From Adiantum capillus-veneris (Eukaryota; Streptophyta; Polypodiopsida; Polypodiales; Pteridaceae), in contig CM043949.1 in assembly GCA_014529385.2 (NCBI GenBank), positions 106,744,554 through 106,808,553 on the forward strand: DNA of 64,000 nucleotides. The letters are read 5' to 3'. Positions 53,660 to 64,000 of this stretch are shown piece by piece. How positions within the stretch are numbered: the stretch's first letter is position 1; every line of letters starts with the position of its first letter. The notes beneath the pieces are model-generated. The model was not told the DNA's origin, made no database searches, and saw nothing but the letters and a program-made list of their open reading frames with translations. A program made the position numbers and the translations under genes.

Positions 53660-53776
53660 TGGTAATGCGTGTGCTAGTCTCCACCCAATCGTGCTATCTT
53701 ATAGCCTCCCCCTAGCGTACACACTGTCCGGCCATGTCGGTGGCCTTGCCCATAGGACCCATGTCCTTACATTACA
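53660..53776 (-). repeat. 3' LTR of Gypsy-K, only about 117 bp
   Basis: On the minus strand it starts TGTAATGTAAGG directly after a polypurine tract and ends CATTACCA, giving TG...CA ends with matching short inverted repeats. A TATA-like GGCTATAAGATAGC lies inside. The left end joins Copia-J integrase. No second copy is in the window, so the length is inferred from the Copia-J junction. Confidence 0.55.
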
Positions 53777-53788
53777 CCCCCTTGGAGA
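53777..53788 (-). promoter_or_regulatory. polypurine tract of Gypsy-K
   Basis: TCTCCAAGGGGG abuts TGTAATG on the minus strand. It overlaps the coding end, as in other compact chromoviruses. Confidence 0.6.
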
Positions 53789-56700
53789 ATCGTTTTCATC
53801 CTCGAAAACGAACGTAGGAAAACATTTCTTAAGTGCGGAGACATTCTCCCATGTAGAACCTTCTTCAGGTCTATCTAGCCATTTTACCAACACTTGTCGT
53901 CTGACATGATGTTTGGTGAAAAGCTCATGAGAATCCAAAATCTTTTTGGGTTCATGAGGAATGCTTGGCGGTTCGATAAGGTCAACTAACACACCTATGT
54001 CAATGACATTATCATTGTGTCCTAGCTGTTTTCGTAAACGACTAACATGAAAAACAGGATGAACTCCTGAGTGCTCTGGGAGAGCTAACTTATAGGCCAC
54101 TTGACCTATACGTTTGAGAATGGTAAACGGTCCACAATAGCGTGGTAAAGGTTTAGCAACTTTTCCCGTCTTCAAACTTTCTGAATGCTCCAAAACTTTG
54201 CGGAAAACCTTGTCTCCTTCTTTGAAAGTAGCAAGACAACGATGCTCATCTACATACTTCTTATATCGATCTTGAGCTTGCTTAACATTTTGTTGAGCAA
54301 CTCAAAGCATGTCAAAATGGTCTTGGAGAAAATCCTTCGCTTGTTGTATCTTCTCCTTAGCCAACCCCACCATAACAGGTGACCTAGGTTGAAATCCATA
54401 CAAAAGCATAAATGGACTAAACCCTGTAGTCACATGCTTTGAACTATTAAAAGAAAATTCCAATATAGGTAAGTAGTCTTCACAATTGTTTTGCTTCTTG
54501 CTAACATACGCTCGTAGCATATCCTCTGGCACTTGATTAACTCTTTCTGTTTGACCATCCATTTCTGGATGATCAGTCGTACTTAGATTAAGTTTAGTTT
54601 CCAACTTTTGGAACACAGCTCTCCAGAAGTGATAATCGAACTTTCGATCTCTGTCAATAATGATACTAGTTGGAAAACTGTAGAGTTTCTATATATGCTC
54701 TACAAATAGCCATGCTAATTCTGGTGTCTTAACCGTAGTCTTAGTGGGAATGAATCGACCCATCTTTGTGAGACGGTCCACAATTACCCAAATGGCATCA
54801 TGGCCACAATTTGTAGTAGGTAGTCCTACTACAAAATCCATAGAGATACTCTCCCACTTACCTTGTGGAATCTCTAAAGGATGTAAAAGGCCACCTACCT
54901 TGAGCCTTATTAACTTGGCACTGTTGGCAGTTTAGTACGTACTCTTGAACATCATGATGTAAGCCCAGCCAATAAAATTGCCGTCAAACTAAGGCATACG
55001 TCTTACGGATACCTGGATGACCAGCACTTGGACTATCATGACATTCAAATGAGATTTGGTGCCTGGTGTCTGAGTCCTTTGGCACACATACTCTACCCTC
55101 GTGGAGTAAGTAGCCATCATCAATGGAAAAATTCTTCCATCGCTTAAGCTCTTCCTGAGTAGGGTGGAGCTCTGTGTGTTGGAGTTTTTATCTGCACGTG
55201 CAGAGACATGTTGATCTGGCTGTTCAGAGACATGTGAGTGTGAGGGATCCCTTTTTAAAACTACACTCCACACTTTAGCATATGATTGATCTTGTGCACA
55301 CTTTCCACGTAATGACTCCAAAAATCCACTCTTTAGTTCCATGAAAGCAAGTGAATTAATCTGAGGCTGCATCCGCTACTACATTATATCGCCCCTTGCG
55401 ATATCATAGCTTACAATCATAATCTTGAAGTATTTCTACCCATATAGCTTTACGGCCCTTCAAGTCTATTTGAGTAGTAAACCATTTCATACTCTCATGG
55501 TCAAAAATCACTTCAAACTCGGCACCATATAAATAGTGTCACCACTTTCGTAAAGCGTGAATTATGGCATAGAGCTCTCTCTCATAAATATAATAATTCT
55601 GTTGAGCTTTATCTAACTTTTTACTTTCAAAGGCTATAGATCTTCCCTCTTGGAGAAGTTCCGCACCAATTGCTTTGTCACTAGCATCAGTCTCTACCAC
55701 AAACGGCTTAAGTGGGTCAACGATTGTTAGGATGAGAGTAGTGGCTATAGCTACCTTGAGCTGTTCAAAAACTGCGTTTTTGGGCGTCTTCCCAAGAAAA
55801 GGTCTTACCTTTTTCTTTAAGCTGATCCGTCATAGGAACAATGATTTTGGCATAGTCACCGATATAAACTGTCGATAAAATCCAACCATTCCTAAAAATA
55901 TTTGAAGCTCCTCAACCGTGTTGGGATGGCCATTGAAGAATGGCAGCGACCTTGTCAATGTCCATCTTGATGCCAAAATAAGAGATCACATGACCGAAGT
56001 AATGTATCTTTGTTTTAAAGAAATCGCACTTGCTTTGCTTAGCATACAATGCGTGAGCTCATAGCTGTTCAAACACTAATCGTAAGTGTTATATGTGTTC
56101 ATCTTCAGTCTTACTGTAAATGAAAATGTCATCAAGGAAAACCACAACAAATTTTCCAAGATAGGAACGTAAGACACTATCCATGAGTGTCATAAATGTA
56201 GCTAGAGCATTGGTTAGGCCAAATTGCATAACCAAAAATTCAAAATGCCCGAACCATGTTCTAAAGGCAGTTTTGGAGACATCTTGCAGTAGGATACGCA
56301 CCTGGTGGTATTTTGAACAAAGATCTATCTTTGTATAGTATCTTGCCCTGTGGAGTTGATCAAACAACTCATCCACTCGAGGCAAAGGATACTTGTTCTT
56401 GATGGTTATCGCATTCAATCTGTGATAATCTACGCACATGCGCATAGTACCATCTTTCTTTTTTACCAATAGAATTGGTGATGCCCAGGAGAAGTGCTAG
56501 GTCTAATGAAACCACGAGCGAGGTAGTCAGTCAATTGACTCTCAACCTCCTTGGCTTCTTTAGCACTCATACGACAAGGTGGTTTACTCACCAGTTTAGT
56601 GCCTGGCAAGACATCTATGCCATGCTGTACATCACGTATAGGGGGTAAACCTGGTGGTAAATCACTTGAGAACGCATCACTATACTTCGTGAGTAAGTGA

Positions 56701-57700
56701 GTTAGCTTTTTCCTTGCAAAAGGAGAAAGTAAACTAGAGTTATGCTGGGATGGAGAATCTTGTAATTCCTGTAATGTTTGTTTTACAACAGTTGCACGTT
56801 ACTCCATAGAATTAAAATTTAGAGAACTTTGCTCGTTAGATTTGTTAACACTTCTTTTATCAGTAGAATTCATTGCACTTTGCATACCATTAGAATTCAT
56901 TGCACTTTGCATACCATTACTAGAATTCACCGCACTTTGCTCTTGAGAATTCACAAGACTTGGAGACAAGCAGTAACACAAAAAGACTTCATCTATTAAA
57001 TCTAGTTTCTGCAAAATAGAAAGCTCGGATGTACATATAAGGGGTGGAGATGGTATATTTTTCTCACCAAGCAAAAGCACATGTTTACCATTTGCCATAA
57101 AGGATAAGGAGTTGTGTTCATAACTAGTGTGCAATGTGTTTCCTAAACCATGCAGCCACTCCCGTCCTAAGACTACATCAGCACGGTCCATGTTCATAAC
57201 TTGGAAGTCAAGGGACATCGTATAATCTTGAACAATAAGCTCAACCCCTTGAACTACCGTGTCCCATACTTCTTTATCATTCCCAGACATCTGCTTCACC
57301 ACATACTTGTGAGAGCAAGGAGTCTGTGTAAGCTTCAATTTCTTGACTAGATTATAGTTCAAGAAGTTATGAGTTGCACCATCATCCACTAAAATACGAA
57401 CACGTTGTCGATTAATAGTGCCATGCATGCAAATCAAATCATGGGGGCCAAAGGTGGGCTTCCACATTGAAGCAGACACACAACACTTGTGCTTTTCTTC
57501 CATATGAAGAACCTAACAACACAATATTTAGGAGATGAATCTAATGGGAGGCGTTGCACCGTGTGCATGACCTTTTCTTTGCCGTGTTGGTCCGAAAGAC
57601 ATCTAAAACACAAATTGTGTTTCTTCGCACGCTCAAAATCGGCAGTGCTGAGAGACCCACATGGAGTATCTCGAAATAGACACACTACCAACATTGGAGT
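53777..57700 (-). pseudogene. Gypsy-K gag end and pol with chromodomain
   Basis: Reading leftward: zinc-knuckle-like NLCFRCLSDQHGKEK (57600); protease RILVDDGATHNFLN with DDG in place of DSG, and NMDRADVVLGREWLHGLG; a linker with repeated NSNGMQSAM (56960-56860); RT ([18 protein letters not shown]; catalytic [11 protein letters not shown] near 56130); RNase H (ETDASDKAIGAELLQEG; YERELYAIIHALRKW); integrase (MDFVVGLPTT, IDRDRKFDYHFW, MDGQTERVNQ); tail VHPVFHVSRLRKQL and a chromodomain-like RRQVLVKWLDRPEEGSTWE. Frame breaks occur near 56470, 56040, 54980 and 54300. RT and integrase catalytic residues are kept. It is cut near 57700, losing the rest of gag and the 5' LTR. Confidence 0.88.
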
Positions 57701-58554
57701 GAGAAGGATTCCTCTTTATGACATGACTCCGCACCTTGGAGTATGCATCATCATGCTCACATATTATCTTAAGAGATTCCAAAAACTCACATTGAGGCTT
57801 CATGAACAAAAGAGAGTTGATCTCAAGTATATAATCGAGGGTCTCAACCACCACATTGTATGTCTTTTATGATATTAGATCTTTGAAATCCTTTGAAATT
57901 TAGAGATATTACAAATTTTCAGAAGAGGCCACTTAAATATGGTTTCCACTTTGGAATGATCCATATGAAGACTTGCATTAAAAATTATTTCCCCCAAGCA
58001 TTAAATTTTTGTCTTGAAAAAATCATAGGGACTCTTTGGCATTAAGTTTGTGTTACCTGACTCAGATCAAACACCTACATTAAATGTTATAAGTTCACAT
58101 CTTCAGATTCACTTTAGAGTAAAATTTCATCACAAAAAACAATGAAGAACTTGGCAAGGTATGGTTTCAAAACACTATCCATGAGTGTCGCGAAAGTAGC
58201 TAGAGCATTGGTTAAACCAAAAGGCATAACCAAAAACTCATCGTGTTCAAACCTTGTTTGAAAAGCAATTTTAGGTATATCAAAATATCTAATTCTTACT
58301 TGATGATACCAAAACCATAGATCTAATTTTAGAAACATTTGTCCATATGTATCAAAAAACCCATCTACCCTTGGTAACAAATACTTACTCTTAACAATAA
58401 CTGCATTAAGAACACAATAGTTGATTCATATACCCAAACTACCATCTTTTGCCTTCACCAACAGAATGGAGGAAGCCCATGGTGAATGATAGCAGATTAC
58501 CAAACGGGCACCCTCCTAGTAGGCCACCTCTTTGCAAGGCCATCATTTTGTACC
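57701..58554 (-). pseudogene. Gypsy-L pol: RNase H/integrase junction and RT
   Basis: This is an older relative of Gypsy-K. FLESLKIICEHDDAYSKV and IKRNPSHSNV (57855-57705) match FLESLRGKCAQDQSYAKV and LKRDPSHSHV of Gypsy-K. RT follows on the right (58380-58114): [38 protein letters not shown], with catalytic FLDD changed to FCDE. RNase H between them is mostly lost. Junction with Gypsy-K near 57700. Confidence 0.75.
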
Positions 58555-59460
58555 CCAAATATTTTTTCAGAGAAAGCTTTGTAAATAAGAGAAACTCTAA
58601 TTATTGAGCCGAATGATTATTGAGCCATACCTTTGTAAAATATGAGTTTTAATTCTTGATTTTGAGTTTTGAGCTTGTAAGCCAGCCGTTGGCCAAAAGA
58701 GCCCTAGGTATAAAGTTCAAATTTTTAAGTTTGAACACAGCCTTTGTATCGTTATCTATTTAGTTTTGGAGCTTTTGAGCGTACGACTGAGAGTGGCTAC
58801 TCTCTTGTGCACTTTGTAATCAATTTTTCTCAAGCTTTGGTAATCCAAATTTGTTTTTGACAATTGCAATGTGTTCCTTGTCTTGTTCTCTTTAAGTTAA
58901 GTGTAATCGTCCTCAATTTTGTGGTGGTTTGCAATTGCTTTTTTGCAAGTTAAATCTGTTGTTTTGAGTGCATAAATGGTTGTTTTTTGACATTTTGACC
59001 ATAGGAGAGTATTCCTAGATCAGAGGGTGACCTTGCTAGATGGTTCTGTTGCAATTTTCAGGACCTTGATCATGACGGATTGTGACTTTGGTACCTTCTC
59101 AGATTGCGACTAGGTAGAATAGTGCCCTAGACCTCTTAGACCTCCTCCTTAAGTTTTGTAGCATTTTAACTCCATTTGAGTGCGAGAATGATGTGACAAT
59201 TGACAAAAATGAGAAAGACATAGGCAGATTTCCTGAGTGGAGAGTGATAGATTTGCTAGTGCTACATATAACTACATTCTATAGGTTCACTTCTTGAGGT
59301 TGATACCCTCAAAAAGTCTCCGTACCCCATCTGAGTCGCTTCCCTGAGTATGGATAGTATGTTAGTGCCAGACAACTATGCTGCAGACATTTGATCGCTG
59401 TGACCTGCTAACAATAAAGATCTAGGTTGAATACGCACAAGGTTGAGATACTGAATAAGC
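58555..59460. repeat. insert in Gypsy-L, possibly a solo LTR
   Basis: Gypsy-L similarity to Gypsy-K stops near 58550 and resumes near 59465 (CCTCCAAATGACTC and AAGGTGGTTTGCTAAT). The 0.9 kb between has no coding signal but contains a TATA-like GGTATAAAG near 58710 (plus strand). Ends and target duplication are not clear, so the LTR reading is tentative. Confidence 0.35.
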
Positions 59461-59464
59461 TGAT

Positions 59465-61537
59465 TTTTCACCTTAATAGCCTCCAAATGACTCACTCTCT
59501 AAGGTGGTTTGCTAATAGGATTACTACCTACAATTACATTTATGCCATGTTGCACAAAATGTGTTGGTGGTAAACATGTGGTAAATCTTGTGAAAAAAAT
59601 CAATTTATTTGAGTAAAAGTTCCTTCAATTTATAAGAAACATTTTCTTGTTGTGATGACTAAGAAATACAGAGATAAGGAGAACGTGAAAGAGAAGCATG
59701 TGGCGTTGAGGAATTCTCAAACGTAATAGAGTCAATATCAACATTGGATAATAAATGATGTACATAGTAACACGAAAAGAGATTTTATATTTGATCGTTG
59801 GAAGAGAGATTTATAAGCTCTATTGTACAAGTGAGTGGTGAAGGAGGTACATCTTTGTTCCCCAATAGTAGCACATGCATACCATTGGATTCAAACATAA
59901 TACTATTATGCTCATAGTGGTGATGCAATGATGAACCTAACCCATGCAACCTGTTAGAGACATATGGTAAAACTTGACATATTTACAAAGTGACAAGCAA
60001 TCAAACATTGGTGAATTTTACAAGATCCAAGCTTAGATCCTAACAATAAACCAAGTGCAAGTAAGCTGGATGGCTAGACAAGTCAAGTGTGGTTGTCGCA
60101 CACGAGGATAAAAGTACCAAGATTAGCCATGGATTGCAAAAAGTAGCTAGGAATGCGGACTATGCTCATGGGTGCTTATAAGAAGGGAAAGGTGGGATGA
60201 TAATTCTATTGGAGGAGGCTCCAATGGAATCTCAAGGTCAAGGTCTCATGGATTGTTCTAGAAGGAGATCTGCATACTATACAAGTAAAGTTGGGTGGAA
60301 AGTTACACACACTTAGCTCTATTTTCATAATTCTCTCCCATTTTCTCTTTGAGTGAATGGAGTACACGAGTTCTCCCTCGTCATGAAACAAGCATGTCTT
60401 ACAACACTCCTGACTCAACACCACATATGCTCTATCCATGTTCATCACCTAAAAGTCTAAGGTGATCTGACTTGAGTATCCTACACTTTAGAATCTTTTC
60501 CATCATAGCAACTTCATAGTGGTGGGAACCTTGTTTTTGAGGGAGATTGAGACGTTCCACTAACTTATAGTTAATGAAACTATGAGAAATGCCATCATTT
60601 ACAAAGATTCTTGCCTCGTGACCTTGAATGTATCCATGCATTCTCACAAGCTCATTTGGGACAAATGTCTATTGCCACATAGAGCCTTAGTTATACAACA
60701 CTCATGAGCCACTTTCGTATGTGTAACCTCCACATTCGAGGAACAAGAAGAGGATTCAAGTAGAAGCATTTCATGTGCATCACCTTTTCCTTACCCTAGG
60801 TAGCATACTTCCCCTTGGACAATCCTTTTTGCCACCATGACCACTTCCCATATAATTAAAACACAATTTTTCTTTCTTTGCCTTTCAAATTACTCAGTTT
60901 AGAGATGGCCTCTAGGACCCTTGGGCTTCTTGGATGCATCAATGAAGCAAGATAAATTTTTCTTCTATTGTCTCCTTAATTGTTGTTACAAGATACATGT
61001 GCATGTATCTTGTATGCATCAAATGAGGCAAGATAAATTTTTCTTCTATTGTCTCCTCAATTGTTGTTACAAGATACATGTGCATGTCTCCTTAATTGTT
61101 GTTACAAGATACATGTGCATGTGATCAATTAGGCATATGTGTGCTATGCAATGATCTATCATCAAGATCATCATGAATATGCACTTGAACTATGTCTTCC
61201 TCAACTATTTTGTGGTCATGGGTTATAACATGCTTCTTAAGATCAGGAGTTAGCCCATAGATAAACCCTTATACTTTCTAAAAATCATCTAAACCTTTTA
61301 GTTTGATGATGACATCTCTATAGTGAGATGTGTATAAAGAAGAATCTTATGTTGCCTCATAGAACACTTATCCCATGCCATCCAACTCGTTTCCTTCTCA
61401 TTAGTAGGAAGGAATTCCTTTTGGAACATATTCTTGAAAGCATTCCATGTGCGTGGTATGATTGTCTTCTTCCTAAGAAACATCCACCATTTATAGGGTT
61501 TGCCTTCCCAACGGCAAGCTAGTCTATAGTGGCTTGA
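59465..61537 (-). pseudogene. Gypsy-L gag and protease, degenerate
   Basis: Reading leftward from 61537: gag domain LACRWEGKPYKWWMFLRKK and NAFKNMFQKEFLP (61540-61400); tandem repeat at 60934-61121; protease RIFVNDGISHSFINYKLVERL (60620 region) with Asn-Asp-Gly for Asp-Ser-Gly, then NMDRAYVVLSQE; RT linker to 59465. Parallel motifs in Gypsy-K confirm order and family. Many stops. Confidence 0.7.
60934..61121 (+). repeat. short tandem repeat in Gypsy-L gag
   Basis: Two copies of a unit of about 73-80 bp (from TGCATCAA) plus a third partial copy of its last 34 bp, each ending ACAAGATACATGTGCATGT, which contains the palindrome ACATGT. Nearly identical copies in an old element indicate recent slippage or duplication. 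Confidence 0.9.
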
Positions 61538-62018
61538 TGTAACATATCCAAGATTTATCAATAAAAACTATTTTAGTTACTTTGCGAAAGTATTCGAGAT
61601 TCACATTTTTGTCAAGTTAAAGAGAGTTTTAATGGAACAATCGGATAACAAATTGGAGTCCGAGATTAGTAATTATGGCCTTTACTCACTTGGAACAATA
61701 AGTTCTGCTAAGGTTAGAAGCAATTTAGTGTCTCAAAACTATGATATACTGAGGATAAGAGTTGACCCATGAAAAATTTAGAGAAACTTTTGGCTAAGTT
61801 TTAGGAAAGGAAGAGTAGAAAAAGAAGAGTAGTTCTAGTAAATGAAGATTTGTTTTAGGAAAGAAAGAGTGTTTTTAGCAAAGGGTGAGTATTTTTAAGA
61901 AAGGGAGGATGTTTCTAAGAAAGGAAGAGTGTTTCTAAGGAAAGAAGGAGTATTTTTTGGAAAGGAGAGTAGAACTACCCTCACTTCTATCTCGAGATGA
62001 GGATATCTCAAATCCCTA
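61538..62018 (+). repeat. LTR-M, first direct copy
   Basis: It begins TGTAACATATCCAAG and matches 62031-62490 in order (AATAAAAACTAT, GTTAAAGAGAGTTT, AATGGAACAATCGGAT, CACTTGGAACAATAAGTT). The later part is a degenerate GAAAGGAAGAGT...TTTTAGG repeat of about 20-25 bp. It abuts Gypsy-L gag. Confidence 0.65.
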
Positions 62019-62030
62019 AGTTGGGGAGAG
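62019..62030 (+). promoter_or_regulatory. polypurine-tract-like sequence before LTR-M copy 2
   Basis: AGTTGGGGAGAG directly precedes TGTAACATACCC, the layout of a polypurine tract followed by a 3' LTR. Confidence 0.5.
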
Positions 62031-62500
62031 TGTAACATACCCAAGAATTATTAATAAAAACTATATCAGTTACTTTGCAAAAGTATTTGAGATTTGCATT
62101 TTTGTCAAGTTAAAGAGAGTTTCAATGGAACAATCGGATTAGAAATCAGAGTTCGAGACTAATAATTATGGCCTTTACTCACTTGGAACAATAAGTTTTG
62201 CTAAGTTTAGGAGAAATTTAATGCCTCAAAACTATGATTGAGAATAAGAATTGACCCATTGGAAAGATAGAGAAACTTTTGGCTAAGTTTTAGAAAATGA
62301 AGAGTAGTTCTAGTAAAGAAAGATTTGTTTTAGAAAAGAGAGAGTGTTTTTAGCAAAGAGAGAGTACTTTTAGGAAAGGGAGGATGTTTCTAAAAAAAGA
62401 AGGAGTATTTTTAGGAAAGAAAGAGTGTTTTTAAAGGAAAAAAGAGTACTTTTAGCAAAGAAAGTGTATTTTTAGAGAAGCAAAGATGTAAGTAAGATTA
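62031..62500 (+). repeat. LTR-M, second direct copy (start of an LTR)
   Basis: It begins TGTAACATACCCAAG after a polypurine-like tract and repeats 61538-62018. A TATA box CTATATAAGGCC near 62677 on the same strand suggests the LTR runs on past 62700. The downstream end is not clear. Confidence 0.6.
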
Positions 62501-62676
62501 GCGCTTTTCTTCTTTTTGGACAAGATTTTTCTAAAATTAGAGTCTCTAGATTGTGCATCAATATGCGTGCACAAAAATAAAATAAAATAATTTTTTTAAA
62601 TAAAAAGCCGCAAATATGCATGAACTTATCTTATTGCTTTTCACTATTCTTAGCTCTTGCTTTTGCCCATGAGAGA

Positions 62677-62686
62677 CTATATAAGG
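62677..62686 (+). promoter_or_regulatory. TATA box, probably of LTR-M
   Basis: GACTATATAAGGCCCC, followed about 30 bp later by TCAGTTTCAACACACAAAC. A well-formed plant core promoter about 645 bp into the presumed LTR. Confidence 0.5.
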
Positions 62687-62732
62687 CCCCTCTTACCTCA
62701 GTTTCAACACACAAACAGAAGTTCTCAAAAGT

Positions 62733-62736
<4 letters not shown>

Positions 62737-62774
<38 letters not shown>

Positions 62775-62868
62775 CTTGACATTGGAGGTACTTTCTCTCC
62801 CTCAACCCATTTCCATCTCCATCTCCATCTCCATCTCCATCTCCATCTCCAACTCCAACTCCATCTCT
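62737..62868. repeat. (CT)n and (CATCTC)n arrays
   Basis: (CT)n at 62737-62772, then about nine units of the hexamer CATCTC (some CAACTC) at 62813-62868. The minus-strand Gly-Asp-rich frame is a by-product. Confidence 0.95.
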
Positions 62869-64000
62869 ACCAACATCGTGTTGTCCCTCAGATTGTAAAG
62901 TTCTCTTTCTATCTCTCTTGCCATCTTCTCGACAAGCAAAGAGAAAAACAAAGCCTCTCCTCTTCTCTTTTGCGATACGATGGCCCCAAAGTGAGTGACA
63001 CAACGCTCTAAAGATGCTATTGCCATTTCTCCAAGAAAGATGCAAAGGAAGGTGTCAACTACTCCAATCTAGCTCAAGCAGAGGTATCGATTGTGGAAGA
63101 AGTTGAAGCTATCCAACCACCTCAAACACGGAAGATAGTCGAGTACGTTGCTAATTTTACAAGATAAATTAATTATTCTGATTTGTATTCATGCTGACCT
63201 GCTAAGACAAGCTTAGGAATTCCCTTAAACCATCTAAGAAACACGATTGTATCACAAGAAACAAGCATATGCTTTTGTAGAGTAGTGAAAGAATTGTTTG
63301 ATAAATTATTATTGTTTGATAAGTTGTTCTTGGTTGATATTAGAGTTAGTGGATCACTGAAAGAATATATTTTGTAACTCATGGTTAGCGGAGAATAAAC
63401 TGAGGTTATTGGCTCTCTTTTTGTTCCTTGTGGTTAGCAAGAAAATGCCTTGTGGTTAGTGAGATCCCCCCTTGTGGTTACCAATTGGGGAAGCTTGCGC
63501 ATTTTGCAGTTAGCAAATAAGTAAATCCCTTGCAAAGGCTCTATTGGTTAGACATAGAAAGTCTATGGGTAGCAGTAAACTCATAAGAAAATTTGGATTT
63601 TTTTTTTTGAAATATAGGTCTGTTTTCATTGAATCTTATTTAAGAAAGAATTATTTTGGTGATGTTTGAATGGATGTATGACAGAACCTATGCTCAAAAT
63701 TAATAAAGGAACCCTGTTTGTACATGTAAAACAATATGGTAGTAATTAAAAAACAAGAGTAACGAATGAGCTCACTGTGGAAAGTGGGAGACTAGTATCC
63801 AAAAAAATCTATGTCTACGGATGAGTGGAACTGATTAGTCAGGTACTTCTCACAAGACTACGAGTTGGTCAAGAATGGGTCTCATATCATATTTAGGCCT
63901 TATGAATGGTGGCCGTGCCTCTTCAACGTGGGGGAAAAGGCGTTGTTTATAGATATGTCAAAGATATTTTTTTCTTTATGATATAGGAAATAGCTCCCAC
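62869..64000. other. no recognisable gene
   Basis: About 1.1 kb to the window end. The left part may be the end and leader of the LTR-M element. Around 63410-63550 a GGTTAG.GA phrase recurs (CTTGTGGTTAGCAAG, CTTGTGGTTAGTGAG, TTGTGGTTACCAA). No domain is seen in any frame. Confidence 0.4.

Noticed and set aside
60934-61121. CRISPR-like array
   Set aside because: Only two and a half direct repeats without spacers, in a eukaryotic retrotransposon.

Overview
This window is nuclear DNA from a land plant, most likely a fern or another seed-free plant. That rests on a plastid-type 2Fe-2S ferredoxin gene, a broken light-harvesting (LHCB) gene, a broken plant-style PPR gene, and plant-type Ty3/Gypsy and Ty1/Copia elements, most with initiator-Met tRNA primer sites. 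The species itself cannot be read from the sequence. I see no rRNA, tRNA, CRISPR or bacterial-type genes.

Left part (1-37.1 kb): a stack of nested LTR retrotransposons. Gypsy-A (minus) spans 1-502 and 9097-10540 and is split by complete Gypsy-B (503-9091, duplicated target TCTCT). Gypsy-C (plus, 10541-12305 and 17303-17915) is split by solo LTR-D (12306-12811 and 16316-17302), which is itself split by internally deleted Gypsy-E (12812-16310, target TTCTC). A Gypsy-F gag with its LTR (minus) follows to about 19.6 kb. An old minus-strand Gypsy-G remnant is split by near-intact Copia-H (20836-26122, target CAACA) and by Gypsy-I (26675-36868, target CCTCT). Gypsy-I carries three tandem copies of a 1.76-kb leader-gag-protease module and a possible MITE with perfect 53-bp inverted repeats.

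Middle part (37.5-50.8 kb): an island rich in (CT)n, (AT)n, (CA)n and homopolymer tracts. It holds one intact host-type gene, a ferredoxin precursor (37724-38161, minus), then broken copies of a PPR gene, a gene resembling the C-terminal part of URGCP/very-large-GTPase proteins, and an LHCB gene. Next come a degenerate MULE-family transposase, a degenerate reverse transcriptase of Penelope-like type, and a pair of roughly 400-bp inverted repeats about 6.3 kb apart.

Right part (50.9-64 kb): Copia-J (plus) cut off by Gypsy-K (minus, with a very short LTR), which abuts an older relative, Gypsy-L (minus). Then come a duplicated LTR-like block beside a polypurine tract, simple repeats, and about 0.9 kb with nothing recognisable. 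Almost all coding capacity belongs to mobile elements. Only the ferredoxin looks like a working host gene, and only Copia-H looks nearly competent for transposition.
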